DNA from: a virus
Length of the DNA: 61,021 bases
Reading direction: 5' to 3' (one strand)
Virus record (IMG/VR): IMGVR_UViG_3300032309_000977
Coordinates: 1-61,021 of that record
Below, one piece after another: positions 25,627-33,671 of the stretch. The position numbers were made by a program, and so were the translations under genes. Each line of letters begins with the position of its first letter. The stretch's first letter is position 1. Below the pieces are notes generated by a model, which saw only the letters and a program-made list of their open reading frames with translations, ran no database searches and had not been told where the DNA came from.

Positions 25627-25914
25627 ATGTCAGACCTTAAGAAAAATCACGCAGATGCAGCAATCAAGGGTGCAGCCCTTGGTGTATTGACCTACGTAGG
25701 CACTCAGTTCAACCTTTCGGCAGAACTCATTGCCTTGCTAGTTCCAGTAGTTGCTACCGCTTTGTCGGTAGTTTCCACCAAAATTGGTGACAAAAACACT
25801 GCTCTATTGTTGAAGGTTGCTACTCAGGCAATTGACTTTGCCCCTGTCAAAAAGGATGTTGCCCCTGCAAAGAAGGCTCCAGCCAAGAAAACAACAGCAG
25901 CAAAAAAGAAGTAA
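25627..25914 (+). CDS. Small membrane-anchored protein with Lys/Ala-rich tail
   Basis: A 95-residue protein. Residues 10-50 hold hydrophobic segments (GAALGVLTYVG and LIALLVPVVATALSVVST); the tail is Lys/Ala/Pro-rich (KKAPAKKTTAAKKK), like the disordered arms of histone H1-type proteins. This layout suits a small membrane protein or holin with a basic tail that could bind DNA or phospholipid. It precedes the portal gene and is followed by a hairpin terminator that overlaps its stop. Function unknown. Confidence 0.65.
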   Translation: MSDLKKNHADAAIKGAALGVLTYVGTQFNLSAELIALLVPVVATALSVVSTKIGDKNTALLLKVATQAIDFAPVKKDVAPAKKAPAKKTTAAKKK

Positions 25915-25934
25915 TATCTTATTACTTCGTTTTT
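25908..25934 (+). terminator. Rho-independent terminator
   Basis: A 9-pair stem (GAAGTAATA with TATTACTTC) and TCT loop, followed by GTTTTT. The stop codon TAA lies inside the stem. Confidence 0.7.
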
Positions 25935-25952
25935 CCATGCAAAGGGTAACTA

Positions 25953-27635
25953 ATGCCGATTGACTTCTGGTCTCCCTCATATAGAGCAGCATCTAGTGAC
26001 CTTACTGTATCTATCTCTCCGCTTGGCTTAGTAGAACTTGCCGACGAAGAATTTGAAGTCCATGGTCCACGTCTAAACCGATATGCTTCGGCTTGGGCGT
26101 GGTACCTAGGACATCACTGGTCGTACCGCCGTGAGATGGGCGAATCACAGTTCTACATGAATTATGTCCGAACTATGTCGGACTACATCACTAACTTTTG
26201 CTTTGGTAAAGGTATTCAATTCAAAGTACCTGAGCAAAACGGTGCAATCATTCCACACCTTCTCCACAAAGTATGGGAAGGGCACAACAATAAACACTAT
26301 GTTTTGTGGGAATTAGGACAACTTGCTTCTGTAACTGGTGATGCTTTTGTTAAGGTTGCCTATGAGGAACCGTATCAAGACGCTTCGGGAATCATCAACG
26401 AGGGTCGTATTCGCATTATCCCGTTGAACCCAGCGCACTGTTTCCCTGAATATCATCCACATGACCGTGACAGAATTATTAGATTTAAACTTAAGTATCG
26501 TTTCTGGGGTACATCTCCAGAAGGTACTCGTCAGGTATACACCTTTACAGAAATCCTTACAGAGGAAATGGTTCAACAGTACATCAACGATGAATTGATT
26601 GACCAATACCCTAATGCTCTTGGGACTATCCCAATCGTGCATATTCCAAACGCAACGATTTCTTCATCGCCTTGGGGTCAGTCAGATATCTGGGACATCA
26701 TTCCTCTTAACCGTGAACTTAATGAGAAGATGATTGAAGTTTCTGACATCATCAACTATCACGCCGCACCTGTAACGATTATTACAGGCGCTAAGGCTTC
26801 ACAATTAGAGCGTGGACCTAAGAAAGTTTGGGCTGGTCTTCCAAAAGACGCTAGTGTATTTAACCTTGAATCTCGTGGAGAGATGGCTGGTGCTTTAGAG
26901 TATGTCAACTTCCTAAAGCGCACAATGCACGAGATTACTGGAGTACCTGAGACTGCTCTAGGACAAGCACAACCAGTGTCTAACACTTCTGGTGTTGCTT
27001 TGGCTATTCAGTACCAGCCAATGATGAATCGTTTCATGATGAAAAAGATTCATTTTACAAAGGGTCTTGAGCGTCTAAACGAAATCATTATTCGTACTGC
27101 GGCTATATTCCGACCAGAAATGCTGATGTATGACCCAAGTCAAGCAGCCCAAATGGAACGGGATAACCTCCCACAACTAGACCCAATGGACCCTTTGACT
27201 TATAAAACAGAGGTTCATTGGCCTGAACCGTTGCCTGTTGATGTGCTTATCAAACTTAACGAAGTACAGTCAAAGATGGCATTGGGTCTGGAATCCAAGC
27301 GTGGCGCTCTTAGAATCCTCGGTGAGGAGTTCCCGAACGAGAAGATGTCTGAAATCTTTGAAGAACTTATGGACGACGCTATAGACCAAGGAGCCTTGGA
27401 CATGCTCCGCTCGCAGATTGGTCAGGCGGTAATGATGGCAACAGGAATGCTCCCAACAGAGGGAGGTCCACAGCCAGCAAGCGCAGGTGGTTCTGATGTA
27501 TCATCTGCACAGGGTTCTTCAGGACCAATGCCAGGAACGGCAGTAAATCCTGTAGAAGCCGATTTGATGAATCAATTGGTTAGCAGGACCTACGGTGCTC
27601 GTTTTGCACAACGTAGAGTCCCAGACGAAGAATAA
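25953..27635 (+). CDS. Portal protein
   Basis: A 560-residue protein with the fold pattern of SPP1-type portals: YVRTMSDYITNFCFGKGIQF in the wing, ELGQLASVTGDAFVKVAY, then PLNPAHCFPEYHPHDRDRI and VHIPNA. The stem/clip area is SDIWDIIPLNRELNEKM with the crown helix EFVNFLKR-type region (EYVNFLKRTMHEITG, VPETALG). The last 60 residues are disordered and Gly/Ser/Pro-rich. It forms the dodecamer at the head vertex and is the docking site for the terminase encoded at 19283. AAAGGG lies before ATG 25953. Confidence 0.9.
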   Translation: MPIDFWSPSYRAASSDLTVSISPLGLVELADEEFEVHGPRLNRYASAWAWYLGHHWSYRREMGESQFYMNYVRTMSDYITNFCFGKGIQFKVPEQNGAIIPHLLHKVWEGHNNKHYVLWELGQLASVTGDAFVKVAYEEPYQDASGIINEGRIRIIPLNPAHCFPEYHPHDRDRIIRFKLKYRFWGTSPEGTRQVYTFTEILTEEMVQQYINDELIDQYPNALGTIPIVHIPNATISSSPWGQSDIWDIIPLNRELNEKMIEVSDIINYHAAPVTIITGAKASQLERGPKKVWAGLPKDASVFNLESRGEMAGALEYVNFLKRTMHEITGVPETALGQAQPVSNTSGVALAIQYQPMMNRFMMKKIHFTKGLERLNEIIIRTAAIFRPEMLMYDPSQAAQMERDNLPQLDPMDPLTYKTEVHWPEPLPVDVLIKLNEVQSKMALGLESKRGALRILGEEFPNEKMSEIFEELMDDAIDQGALDMLRSQIGQAVMMATGMLPTEGGPQPASAGGSDVSSAQGSSGPMPGTAVNPVEADLMNQLVSRTYGARFAQRRVPDEE

Positions 27636-27685
27636 TACAGAACATTAATTAAGCCCTAATAAGCCCAACTAACGAGGTAGTACAT

Positions 27686-28480
27686 ATGAGTAAGAAGAAT
27701 ACCCCTGAAGGGGATGTAATCCTATTTGAAGAAGCAGCACAGGAAGTAAGTAACCCAGTGCCTGCTACAAAAGAAACTCCAACATTCACACCAGATGATG
27801 TTGAGAAAATCCGTCAGCAAGAAAAAGACAAGATGTACAAGCGTCTTGAAGATGCTGACAACCGTGTAAAGAGCATGGAACAACAAATGGCTGTTATTGC
27901 CGCAGAGCGTGAAGAAGCCATTAAAAAGGCTGAAGAACAGGCTCGTAAAGAGGCTGAAATCATTCGTCAGCGTGAAGTTGAAGAACTCTCTGCTAAAGAA
28001 CTTTTGATTAAGCGTGAAGATGAATTCAATCAAAAAATAAATGCTATGCAAAATGATTGGCAATCTCGCCTAGATGCTATTGAAGCAGAGCGTCAGGCTT
28101 CTGCTGCTTTGCTTGAAAAAGAGCGTGAGCATCAGCAATTAATCTCTTACCTACAGCGCCGTGTGCAGGAAGAACAGGAATCAATCATTCCTGAACTTCT
28201 TGACCTCGTTGCTGGAAATACGGTAGAAGAAATTGAAAACTCAATCAGCGTACTTCGTGAACGAAGTTCTGCTATTCTGGAATCAATCCAACAAGCGTCT
28301 TCGCAACAGCGTGGAAACTTGAGGGGGGCGCTGGTAACAGCACCCGCCGTTGGGCCAATGGAAACTCAATCGGAGCAGCAAACGTTGACAGCGGAAGATA
28401 TCCGCAATATGTCCATGGAACAGTACCAAAAAATGCGTGACAGGCTCTTAAACGCACGTTCTTCTAGGGGTCGTTTCTAA
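27686..28480 (+). CDS. Capsid scaffold/assembly protein
   Basis: A 264-residue protein located between the portal and major capsid genes. It is a long acidic coiled coil (DKMYKRLEDADNRVKSMEQQ, then EEQARKEAEIIRQREVEEL) with a disordered Ser/Gln-rich end and a short C-terminal helix (MSMEQYQKMRDRLLNA). That combination (acidic start, coiled coil, short basic end) is typical of phage scaffolds, which direct shell assembly and are then removed. No protease domain is visible, so removal would need another enzyme; the Ntn hydrolase upstream is a candidate (inference). Confidence 0.8.
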   Translation: MSKKNTPEGDVILFEEAAQEVSNPVPATKETPTFTPDDVEKIRQQEKDKMYKRLEDADNRVKSMEQQMAVIAAEREEAIKKAEEQARKEAEIIRQREVEELSAKELLIKREDEFNQKINAMQNDWQSRLDAIEAERQASAALLEKEREHQQLISYLQRRVQEEQESIIPELLDLVAGNTVEEIENSISVLRERSSAILESIQQASSQQRGNLRGALVTAPAVGPMETQSEQQTLTAEDIRNMSMEQYQKMRDRLLNARSSRGRF

Positions 28481-28495
28481 CACGGTGTTAGAAAC
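28473..28495. other. Near-perfect 11-bp inverted repeat over scaffold stop codon
   Basis: Arms GTTTCTAACAC and GTGTTAGAAAC are separated by one G. As RNA it forms about ten pairs with a CGG loop but has no U run. It sits just before the TAGAAT box for the capsid gene, so it could be an operator or an RNA processing/attenuation site. Confidence 0.6.
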
Positions 28496-28500
28496 TCTAG

Positions 28501-28506
28501 TAGAAT
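28501..28506 (+). promoter_or_regulatory. Probable -10 box of capsid gene promoter
   Basis: TAGAAT lies 44 bases before ATG 28550, with GGAGG just upstream of the gene. Confidence 0.4.
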
Positions 28507-28549
28507 TTACATACAACCAATAACCCTTTCCTAACGGAGGAAAAAACAC

Positions 28550-29638
28550 ATGGCATATCCAGGCCCAGCAGGTGGTTCTATCACTGGTGCAGACCTCTCG
28601 TCAATCACGACGACTGGCTACTCAAGTGATTCAACACTTTCACCTGCAATTCAAACAATCTGGTCCAAGGAAATCTTGTTCCAGGCAATGCCCGTTCTGC
28701 GCTTTGAGCAGTTCGCAGTAAAGAAGACCGAACTTGGTGTTATGCCAGGTTTGACCATCAACTTCATGCGTTACAACAACCTTGATGTTGCTTCCAACGG
28801 TTCAGAACTTGTTGAAGGTGTCCGCATGGACCCAACAGCATTGTCGGCATCGCAAATCCAAATCACAGTGAAGGAACAGGGTAAGTCGGTTGCAGTAACT
28901 GAACTTCTCTTGAACGCTTCGTTTGACGACGTTATGGCATCGTCAAGCCGTTTGCTTGGTCGTCACATGGCACAGTCCATGGACGTACAGGCACGCAACA
29001 CCTTGTACGCCGCAGGCGTTCCATTCGGTGGTGGTGCAGCAGTTGCTCCGTCGGTAGTCTTTGGTCGCAAGACCAACGGTTCTACCCGTGGTTCAATCGC
29101 TCCTTACGAGTACTCGGCAGCAGGTTCGGCTTCGGCTCCTGGCTACCTCTCACCAGCAACCATTAAGGATGCTGTTGAAGTACTTGCAGGTCAGAACATC
29201 CCACGCCTTGGCGACACCTACGTTTGCTTCGTTCACCCATCACAAAGCCGTTCGCTCCGTGACTGGCCTGAATTTATTGAAGTAACGAAGTATGCCGCTC
29301 CTGGCAACTTCATGCTCGGTGAAATTGGTCGCATCTACGACGTAGTATTCATTGAAACCACCCAAGTTCTTAAGGGTGGCACAAGCATTGTTGACTTGGC
29401 TCCAGGAACCGCTGGTTACCAAGACCCAACCGCAACCTCATACAGCGCAATTATGATCGGTGACAACGCATTTGGTCAGGCAATCGCCTTGCCAGTTGAA
29501 CTCCGTGACGGTGGCGTCATTGACTTTGGTCGTGAGCATGGTCTTGCTTGGTACGCAATCTGGGGCTTCGGCGTAATTACCGCAGAATCCCGTGTGATTT
29601 TGAACACCAAGGGTGGAGCAATTAACGACACCTTCTAA
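28550..29638 (+). CDS. Major capsid protein, N4-gp56-like
   Basis: A 362-residue protein with CGGAGG before ATG 28550. TIWSKEILFQAMPVLRFEQF, then KTELGVMPGLTINFMRYNNL and LLLNASFDDVM, are typical of the N4-gp56 family major capsid proteins, which have the HK97 shell fold. The family is seen in podoviruses, siphoviruses and several myoviruses. Codons are much richer in C-ending forms (TTC, AAC, CGC) than those of neighbouring genes, as for a very highly expressed gene. It has its own probable promoter and a strong terminator behind it. No cleaved propeptide (delta domain) is visible. Confidence 0.92.
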   Translation: MAYPGPAGGSITGADLSSITTTGYSSDSTLSPAIQTIWSKEILFQAMPVLRFEQFAVKKTELGVMPGLTINFMRYNNLDVASNGSELVEGVRMDPTALSASQIQITVKEQGKSVAVTELLLNASFDDVMASSSRLLGRHMAQSMDVQARNTLYAAGVPFGGGAAVAPSVVFGRKTNGSTRGSIAPYEYSAAGSASAPGYLSPATIKDAVEVLAGQNIPRLGDTYVCFVHPSQSRSLRDWPEFIEVTKYAAPGNFMLGEIGRIYDVVFIETTQVLKGGTSIVDLAPGTAGYQDPTATSYSAIMIGDNAFGQAIALPVELRDGGVIDFGREHGLAWYAIWGFGVITAESRVILNTKGGAINDTF

Positions 29639-29656
29639 TCTTTAGAGGTTAGAATC

Positions 29657-29693
29657 AAGGGGCGATGGTGGTGTAAACTACCATCGCCCCTTT
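29657..29693 (+). terminator. Rho-independent terminator after the capsid gene
   Basis: A GC-rich stem (GGGGCGATGGT with ACCATCGCCCC, extended by two A-T pairs) with a 10-base loop and TTT after it. It would insulate high capsid expression from the following genes. Confidence 0.75.
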
Positions 29694-29723
29694 AGCATTA
29701 CACGTACAACACTAGGAGAAAAC

Positions 29724-29951
29724 ATGACAAAGAAAACTAATCAATTTGCTGAACCAATTGAAGAAGCAGAAGAAATTGCAGTGCCTGTTCCTGAAAAAGG
29801 AAGCGACCTTAAGCAAGCACGTATCAAGGGAACTTGGAACATGTACTGGGGTGGCAAAGTGTATAATTTTGTGGATGGTAAAACGTTTAACATTCCACAA
29901 GAATTGTTTGACCATCTGAAGAATTACGGAAACATCTACGACACTCTGTAA
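29724..29951 (+). CDS. Small protein, possible head-associated
   Basis: A 75-residue protein with TAGGAG before ATG 29724. The first 28 residues are acidic and disordered (EPIEEAEEIAVPVPEKG); the rest has short strands (IKGTWNMYWGGKVYNFVDGK) and a helix (PQELFDHLKNYG). The pattern resembles small head-to-tail or decoration proteins in other phages, which often have a 'w.v.g..y.f.d g' core, but I cannot assign a family. Confidence 0.6.
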   Translation: MTKKTNQFAEPIEEAEEIAVPVPEKGSDLKQARIKGTWNMYWGGKVYNFVDGKTFNIPQELFDHLKNYGNIYDTL

Positions 29952-29959
29952 GGAGTAAC

Positions 29960-30901
29960 ATGCCTGGGTTTACAATTCCCAACGCACCAGATACAGATAA
30001 ATCTGGTTTAGACCAATCAGAACCAGACCGTCTTGATTTTGAGGTTCTTGGAAACCGTCGTAAAGGAATTGTTACTGGTTGTGCAGTAACGGCATCATCA
30101 GGTAGCACTGTTTCAGTTTCGTCTGGAACGGCCTACCTGAATGATGCTTTTTACGCTGTCTCTGCTAACGCTGCTTTGGCTTTAACTGCGGCTCCATCTA
30201 CTGGAAACCGCTTTGACTTAGTAGTTGCTAGGTTGGCTACTGGAACAGTTACCGTTACCTTTATCACTGGTACCGCAAGCACAACCAACCCAACTTTCCC
30301 AACAATTACCGACAACGATGTGGTTCTTGCTGCTATCTACCGAAGGACAAGTCAATCAATTGTGTCAAATGACATTATTGATAAAAGAACATTTGTTCCT
30401 TCGCAAACAACCCTTTCAATTGTAAATGCCGACGTAAGCGCTTCAGCCGCAATTGCTTACAGCAAACTGAATCTTGCAAGCAGTATTACTTCAGCAGACA
30501 TTGTTAATGGAACTATTGCTACAGCAGATATTGCTGATAGTGCTATTACCACTGGAAAACTTGCTACTGGTGCAGCACAGGCTGGGTTTAGGTCTGTAGC
30601 AAACCAACAAACTGGGACAACTTATACACTTGGATTAGGTGACTTAGGTGGAATGGTTGAACTTAGTAACACTTCTCCAATTACCGTCACAGTCCCCTTA
30701 AATAGTGCGGTTGCCTTTGCAATCGGTGACCGAATTGATTTACTACAAACCAATACAGGCCAAGTAACTATACAAGGCGCTTCTGGTGTCACAGTAACCT
30801 CAGAAAGCAGTAAGACTAAATTAAATGGTCGTTGGGCTGCTGCAACGCTAATCAAGCGTGATACTAACAGTTGGGTCCTTATCGGAAACATTGTAGTGTG
30901 A
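29960..30901 (+). CDS. Fibre-like protein (second cassette)
   Basis: A 313-residue protein with AAGGAG before ATG 29960. Residues 30-145 resemble the repeated N-terminal module of fibres (VLGNRRKGIVTGCAVTASSG, then NRFDLVVARLATG). The heptad shaft ITSADIVNGTIATADIADSA follows. The C-terminal beta domain (TYTLGLGDLGGMVELSN, then GDRIDLLQTNTGQVTI, and LNGRWAAATLIKRDTNSWVL) is closely related to those of the fibre at 3777. The gene lies among head genes, between capsid and connector, which is unusual for a fibre. Confidence 0.75.
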   Translation: MPGFTIPNAPDTDKSGLDQSEPDRLDFEVLGNRRKGIVTGCAVTASSGSTVSVSSGTAYLNDAFYAVSANAALALTAAPSTGNRFDLVVARLATGTVTVTFITGTASTTNPTFPTITDNDVVLAAIYRRTSQSIVSNDIIDKRTFVPSQTTLSIVNADVSASAAIAYSKLNLASSITSADIVNGTIATADIADSAITTGKLATGAAQAGFRSVANQQTGTTYTLGLGDLGGMVELSNTSPITVTVPLNSAVAFAIGDRIDLLQTNTGQVTIQGASGVTVTSESSKTKLNGRWAAATLIKRDTNSWVLIGNIVV

Positions 30902-30904
30902 TAT

Positions 30905-31420
30905 ATGATTCCTGGAATCGTTTCTGCTTCAGGAGCAATAGGTCTTGACACTCCTACACTAAGTACTGCTTCAGGTGCTTATGGTGGCTTTACCTTTACT
31001 ATCACTAATTACGATTCCACCGTTACCTATGTACTGAGTACAAACTCAGGAAGTATTTCACGAACAACCAACACAGTTACTGTGTCTGGTTTGTCTAACG
31101 GTTCGTCTGCTACTGCATCAGTTACTGCTACTAAAACTGGCTACCTAAACTCAACAACGGCAACTAGAACTGGTACCGCATACCCAACCTGTTCATACAG
31201 TTCTTCGTATACGACTACAGAAGGTGGTAACTGCGGTACTTGTGGAATATTTGGAGGTGGGCAACCATCGTCAATCTCTTGTTACGACATACTTCACTAT
31301 GTAGCAAGCAACGCTCCATGTATGCAGGGAACTACAGTTATTACCAGTGAATGGACCTCTATTGGTGGTTGGTACACCTGTGGTGGTTCATGCTGTGCAA
31401 CCTGTGGAACTCTTTGTTAG
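30905..31420 (+). CDS. Ig-like, Cys-rich appendage protein (cassette copy C)
   Basis: A 171-residue protein of the same build as those at 4727 and 16892: Ig-like domain (ITNYDSTVTYVLSTNSG, then TVTVSGLSNGSSATASVT) and a Cys-rich end (GGNCGTCGIFGGG, then CYDILHYV and GGWYTCGGSCCATCG). It follows the fibre gene with three bases between, like the first cassette. This copy is placed between the capsid and connector genes, so it may decorate the head or neck, or be a transferred fibre unit. No ribosome site precedes it, which suits translational coupling. Confidence 0.75.
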   Translation: MIPGIVSASGAIGLDTPTLSTASGAYGGFTFTITNYDSTVTYVLSTNSGSISRTTNTVTVSGLSNGSSATASVTATKTGYLNSTTATRTGTAYPTCSYSSSYTTTEGGNCGTCGIFGGGQPSSISCYDILHYVASNAPCMQGTTVITSEWTSIGGWYTCGGSCCATCGTLC

Positions 31421-31423
31421 GCT
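31418..31423 (+). promoter_or_regulatory. Possible leaderless -10 box (TAGGCT)
   Basis: TAGGCT overlaps the previous TAG and ends six bases before ATG 31430, as at 17459. Confidence 0.35.
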
Positions 31424-31429
31424 TTAAAC

Positions 31430-31654
31430 ATGGAAGAACCTAGAGACATGTTAAACCGTCCATATAATGCTTATGCTTACGTGCTAGATGGCGAAGTAGT
31501 ATGGATGCACAGAGTGGACACAGACATGGAAATGATTAACGCCATAATGTCGTCAGGCCCCACCATTGTGCCCGTTCCTGATGAAATTAAAGCAGACATC
31601 ATGCAGGGATGGGTTTACAATAAAAAAACTGGTACCTTTAGCAACCCTGCATAA
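31430..31654 (+). CDS. Small 'DGEV' family protein (copy C)
   Basis: A 74-residue member of the family at 5286, 17471 and 17666: NAYAYVLDGEVVWMHRVD, a helix, IVPVPDEIKAD and GWVYNKKTGTF. It is the fourth copy and the second that directly follows an Ig-like Cys-rich gene and a fibre. No CxxC partner gene follows in this copy; a different small gene takes that place. Function unknown. Confidence 0.7.
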   Translation: MEEPRDMLNRPYNAYAYVLDGEVVWMHRVDTDMEMINAIMSSGPTIVPVPDEIKADIMQGWVYNKKTGTFSNPA

Positions 31655-31685
31655 CTTTAATAAGAATCAGGGTTATGAACCCTAG

Positions 31686-31691
31686 TACAAT
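31686..31691 (+). promoter_or_regulatory. -10 box of a probable leaderless promoter (TACAAT)
   Basis: TACAAT ends six bases before GTG 31698 with no ribosome site between, the recurrent spacing. Confidence 0.4.
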
Positions 31692-31697
31692 TGGACA

Positions 31698-31856
31698 GTG
31701 GAAGAACGACCAATCCCTAGACCATCTGGAACCGTAACGGATATTACCCGTATTCGTAGGACTATGACAAAACGACAAAGGGACGAACATCCAAGCGTCA
31801 ATTTCCCAGAACAAGACACCCTTCCAGGAACCGACTCTAGAGGAGAAATTGTATGA
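31698..31856 (+). CDS. Small protein before the connector gene
   Basis: A 52-residue protein not obvious by length alone. GTG 31698 is preceded by TACAAT at leaderless spacing, and its TGA overlaps the ATG of the next gene (ATGA), the junction type used throughout this genome. The sequence is polar and basic then acidic (MEERPIPRPSGTVTDIT, then TRIRRTMTKRQRDEHPS and FPEQDTLPGTDSRG). It resembles a disordered linker; small proteins that sit before a head-tail connector sometimes serve as head-neck factors. Function unknown. Confidence 0.65.
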   Translation: MEERPIPRPSGTVTDITRIRRTMTKRQRDEHPSVNFPEQDTLPGTDSRGEIV

Positions 31857-32656
31857 GCACTACTAACGAAGTATTGTCTGAAGTTGTTGAAATTGCCCGT
31901 AACTTCCTTCGTGATTTCCCTAAGTTCTTTCAAACTGCTTTTGATGTACAAACAAGAACATTTGAGTTAGGCCACCCTAACATTGATAAAGATTCTTTGT
32001 ACATTGCCATATACACATCCAATACACCTGTTGAGTTGGCTGCGTCGGCTTTTAGTCTTGACCAAAGAAATGGCATTGTTCGGTTAAATAGTACCCCTCC
32101 TGCCAATAGTCGCCTTATGGTTGAGGGTTACCACTATGAATGGGTACTTCCAAGTGACCTTGAATTTTATGCTAAACACGCTATGGAAGCACACAGTCAC
32201 AACCTTGATATTCCATTAGAACTTGCTACTCCAGCAGTTATTGACGTAGTGGGTATAGCAGCCCTTCTAGGGGCTTTGTGGGCGCTTATGACGGAGTATA
32301 GCCGTGATATTGACGTAATGACCTCAGAGTCTGTACACATTCCAGGAAGTCAGCGATACAATATGGTTCGCAGCCTAATTGAAAGTTGGGAACAAGAGTA
32401 TCGCACAAATGCAAAAGCCCTTAATATTGGACCTGAGCGCATAGAGGTAATGAACCTTCGCCGTGTTTCTCGTACTACTAACCGCTACGTACCTATTTAC
32501 AAAGCAAAAGAACTTGGTGACTATGGCCCAATTGAGCGCATATTCCCAGACCAAGATAACCAACATATTAAGTATCAAGTAGAAGAACCATTGCGTGAGG
32601 ACGTCTTTGTAGACGTAGACCCACCAATTGGTATTACCACGAATGCGTTTTACTAA
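31853..32656 (+). CDS. Head-tail connector/adaptor protein
   Basis: A 267-residue protein. The position, just after the capsid region and before other neck genes, and the content (a long amphipathic helix EVLSEVVEIARNFLRDFPKF, then beta strands with DKDSLYIAIYTSNTPVELA, and a helix bundle with PAVIDVVGIAALLGALWALM) fit a connector or adaptor that docks on the portal. The last third is extended (GPIERIFPDQ) with the end GITTNAFY. I assign it by order and gene size; sequence families of connectors diverge too far for a firm name. Confidence 0.65.
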   Translation: MSTTNEVLSEVVEIARNFLRDFPKFFQTAFDVQTRTFELGHPNIDKDSLYIAIYTSNTPVELAASAFSLDQRNGIVRLNSTPPANSRLMVEGYHYEWVLPSDLEFYAKHAMEAHSHNLDIPLELATPAVIDVVGIAALLGALWALMTEYSRDIDVMTSESVHIPGSQRYNMVRSLIESWEQEYRTNAKALNIGPERIEVMNLRRVSRTTNRYVPIYKAKELGDYGPIERIFPDQDNQHIKYQVEEPLREDVFVDVDPPIGITTNAFY

Positions 32657-33189
32657 TGGATGTTCGCACTGAATTAGGTTTAATCCAAAAGCGTTATCGG
32701 GAGTACGCCCGTCACGTTGGTGAATCTATTATTTGGTATGAATTCTTGCCACTTGGTGCAGCCAGTGCGGGTTCAAAGTTTGATGACGTCTACGACGAAG
32801 GCGTTTATGGAACAGGTGGGCGTAAGTACAAAACGGGAGTTGTTATCCCAGTCCTAATGATTACCGAAACTGAAGACCAAAAGCGTTCTATTCCTGAAGG
32901 TCGTCAACCTGTAGAAGTAACTAACTTTGTGGCATCCGTAGAAGAATTTCGTTCCGCAGGCGTTTCAGAACCATGGGAATATCGCAGACACTTGAACGAC
33001 ATGTTTTTATACGATGGAAGATACTTTACAGTAACTTCCTATAAGATTCGTGGTAGGGCTAAAGACGACATTGTGGTTGTGATTGAAGGTCTAGAAGTCT
33101 ACTATCAGCAAGAATTTGTATTTGACCCAAACATGACATTTAATTCTATTTATAACCTTCCTTGGCCTTCCAGCCTTCCTAATCTTTGA
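32656..33189 (+). CDS. Head closure/neck protein
   Basis: A 177-residue protein starting in a TAATG overlap. Beta-rich with LMITETEDQKRSIPEGRQPV, VTNFVASVEEFRSAGV and FTVTSYKIRGRAKDDIVVVI. The latter recalls the small SH3-like or OB-like fold of head closure (stopper) proteins, with a 'Y.v.s....r....i.v...e' strand set. It lies between connector and tail-completion genes, so it is probably the stopper. Name based on order and strand pattern, not on a close match. Confidence 0.6.
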   Translation: MDVRTELGLIQKRYREYARHVGESIIWYEFLPLGAASAGSKFDDVYDEGVYGTGGRKYKTGVVIPVLMITETEDQKRSIPEGRQPVEVTNFVASVEEFRSAGVSEPWEYRRHLNDMFLYDGRYFTVTSYKIRGRAKDDIVVVIEGLEVYYQQEFVFDPNMTFNSIYNLPWPSSLPNL

Positions 33190-33248
33190 TAAACTTCATA
33201 TAACCTTGATGAGCGTCAAGGGGTCACTTGCCTAGAGTTTGGAGCGTT

Positions 33249-33671
33249 ATGAGCGATGCTATTGCGTATACCCCCCAATACTCTAAAGGCTTTATACAAG
33301 GTCTTCCTGACATTGTAAATTACGCTAAGTTTCTTCAAAATGAGTTTCCAGAAGCGTTTGCAATTGCTTTACAAGAAACACTTAGGGAAGAACAATCAAT
33401 GCTTCAAGAAGACGCTTATGATTCTACCGCTGGCTGGTCAAACCTAAGTAGTGCTCTTTCCGTAGATTTTGATACGGCTACTGAGTACATCGTACACGGT
33501 ATTCCAGGAGATAAAAAAGAATCACGTAAGGCCACTGATTTGGAGTATGGAGTTCCAGGGCGAAATGCTCCAGCCCCACTAATCCGTTCTTTTGTAAAAG
33601 ACCGTGAATTAGATTTGGGGGAAAGTGTGGCAAAAAGGATTGACAACATCCTTAAGGACAAGTACAAATGA
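33249..33671 (+). CDS. Neck/tail completion protein (HK97 gp10-like)
   Basis: A 140-residue protein. I chose ATG 33249 with GGAG at 33241-33244; an in-frame TTG at 33228 is possible. It has helices (VNYAKFLQNEFPEAFAIALQ) then strands around WSNLSSALSVDFDTATEYIV, and GVPGRNAPAPLIRSFVKDRE near the end. The pattern 'W.....l........ s..Y...v..G' is common for the HK97 gp10-type neck or tail-end proteins. Stop overlaps the next start. It should complete the head-tail junction. Confidence 0.65.
   Translation: MSDAIAYTPQYSKGFIQGLPDIVNYAKFLQNEFPEAFAIALQETLREEQSMLQEDAYDSTAGWSNLSSALSVDFDTATEYIVHGIPGDKKESRKATDLEYGVPGRNAPAPLIRSFVKDRELDLGESVAKRIDNILKDKYK

Noticed and set aside
33204-33221. Hairpin CCTTGA..TCAAGG before the neck gene
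   Set aside because: Six pairs with no T run. A similar CCTTGAGGGGTCAC text occurs near 9988, but the shared part is too short to claim a repeat element.
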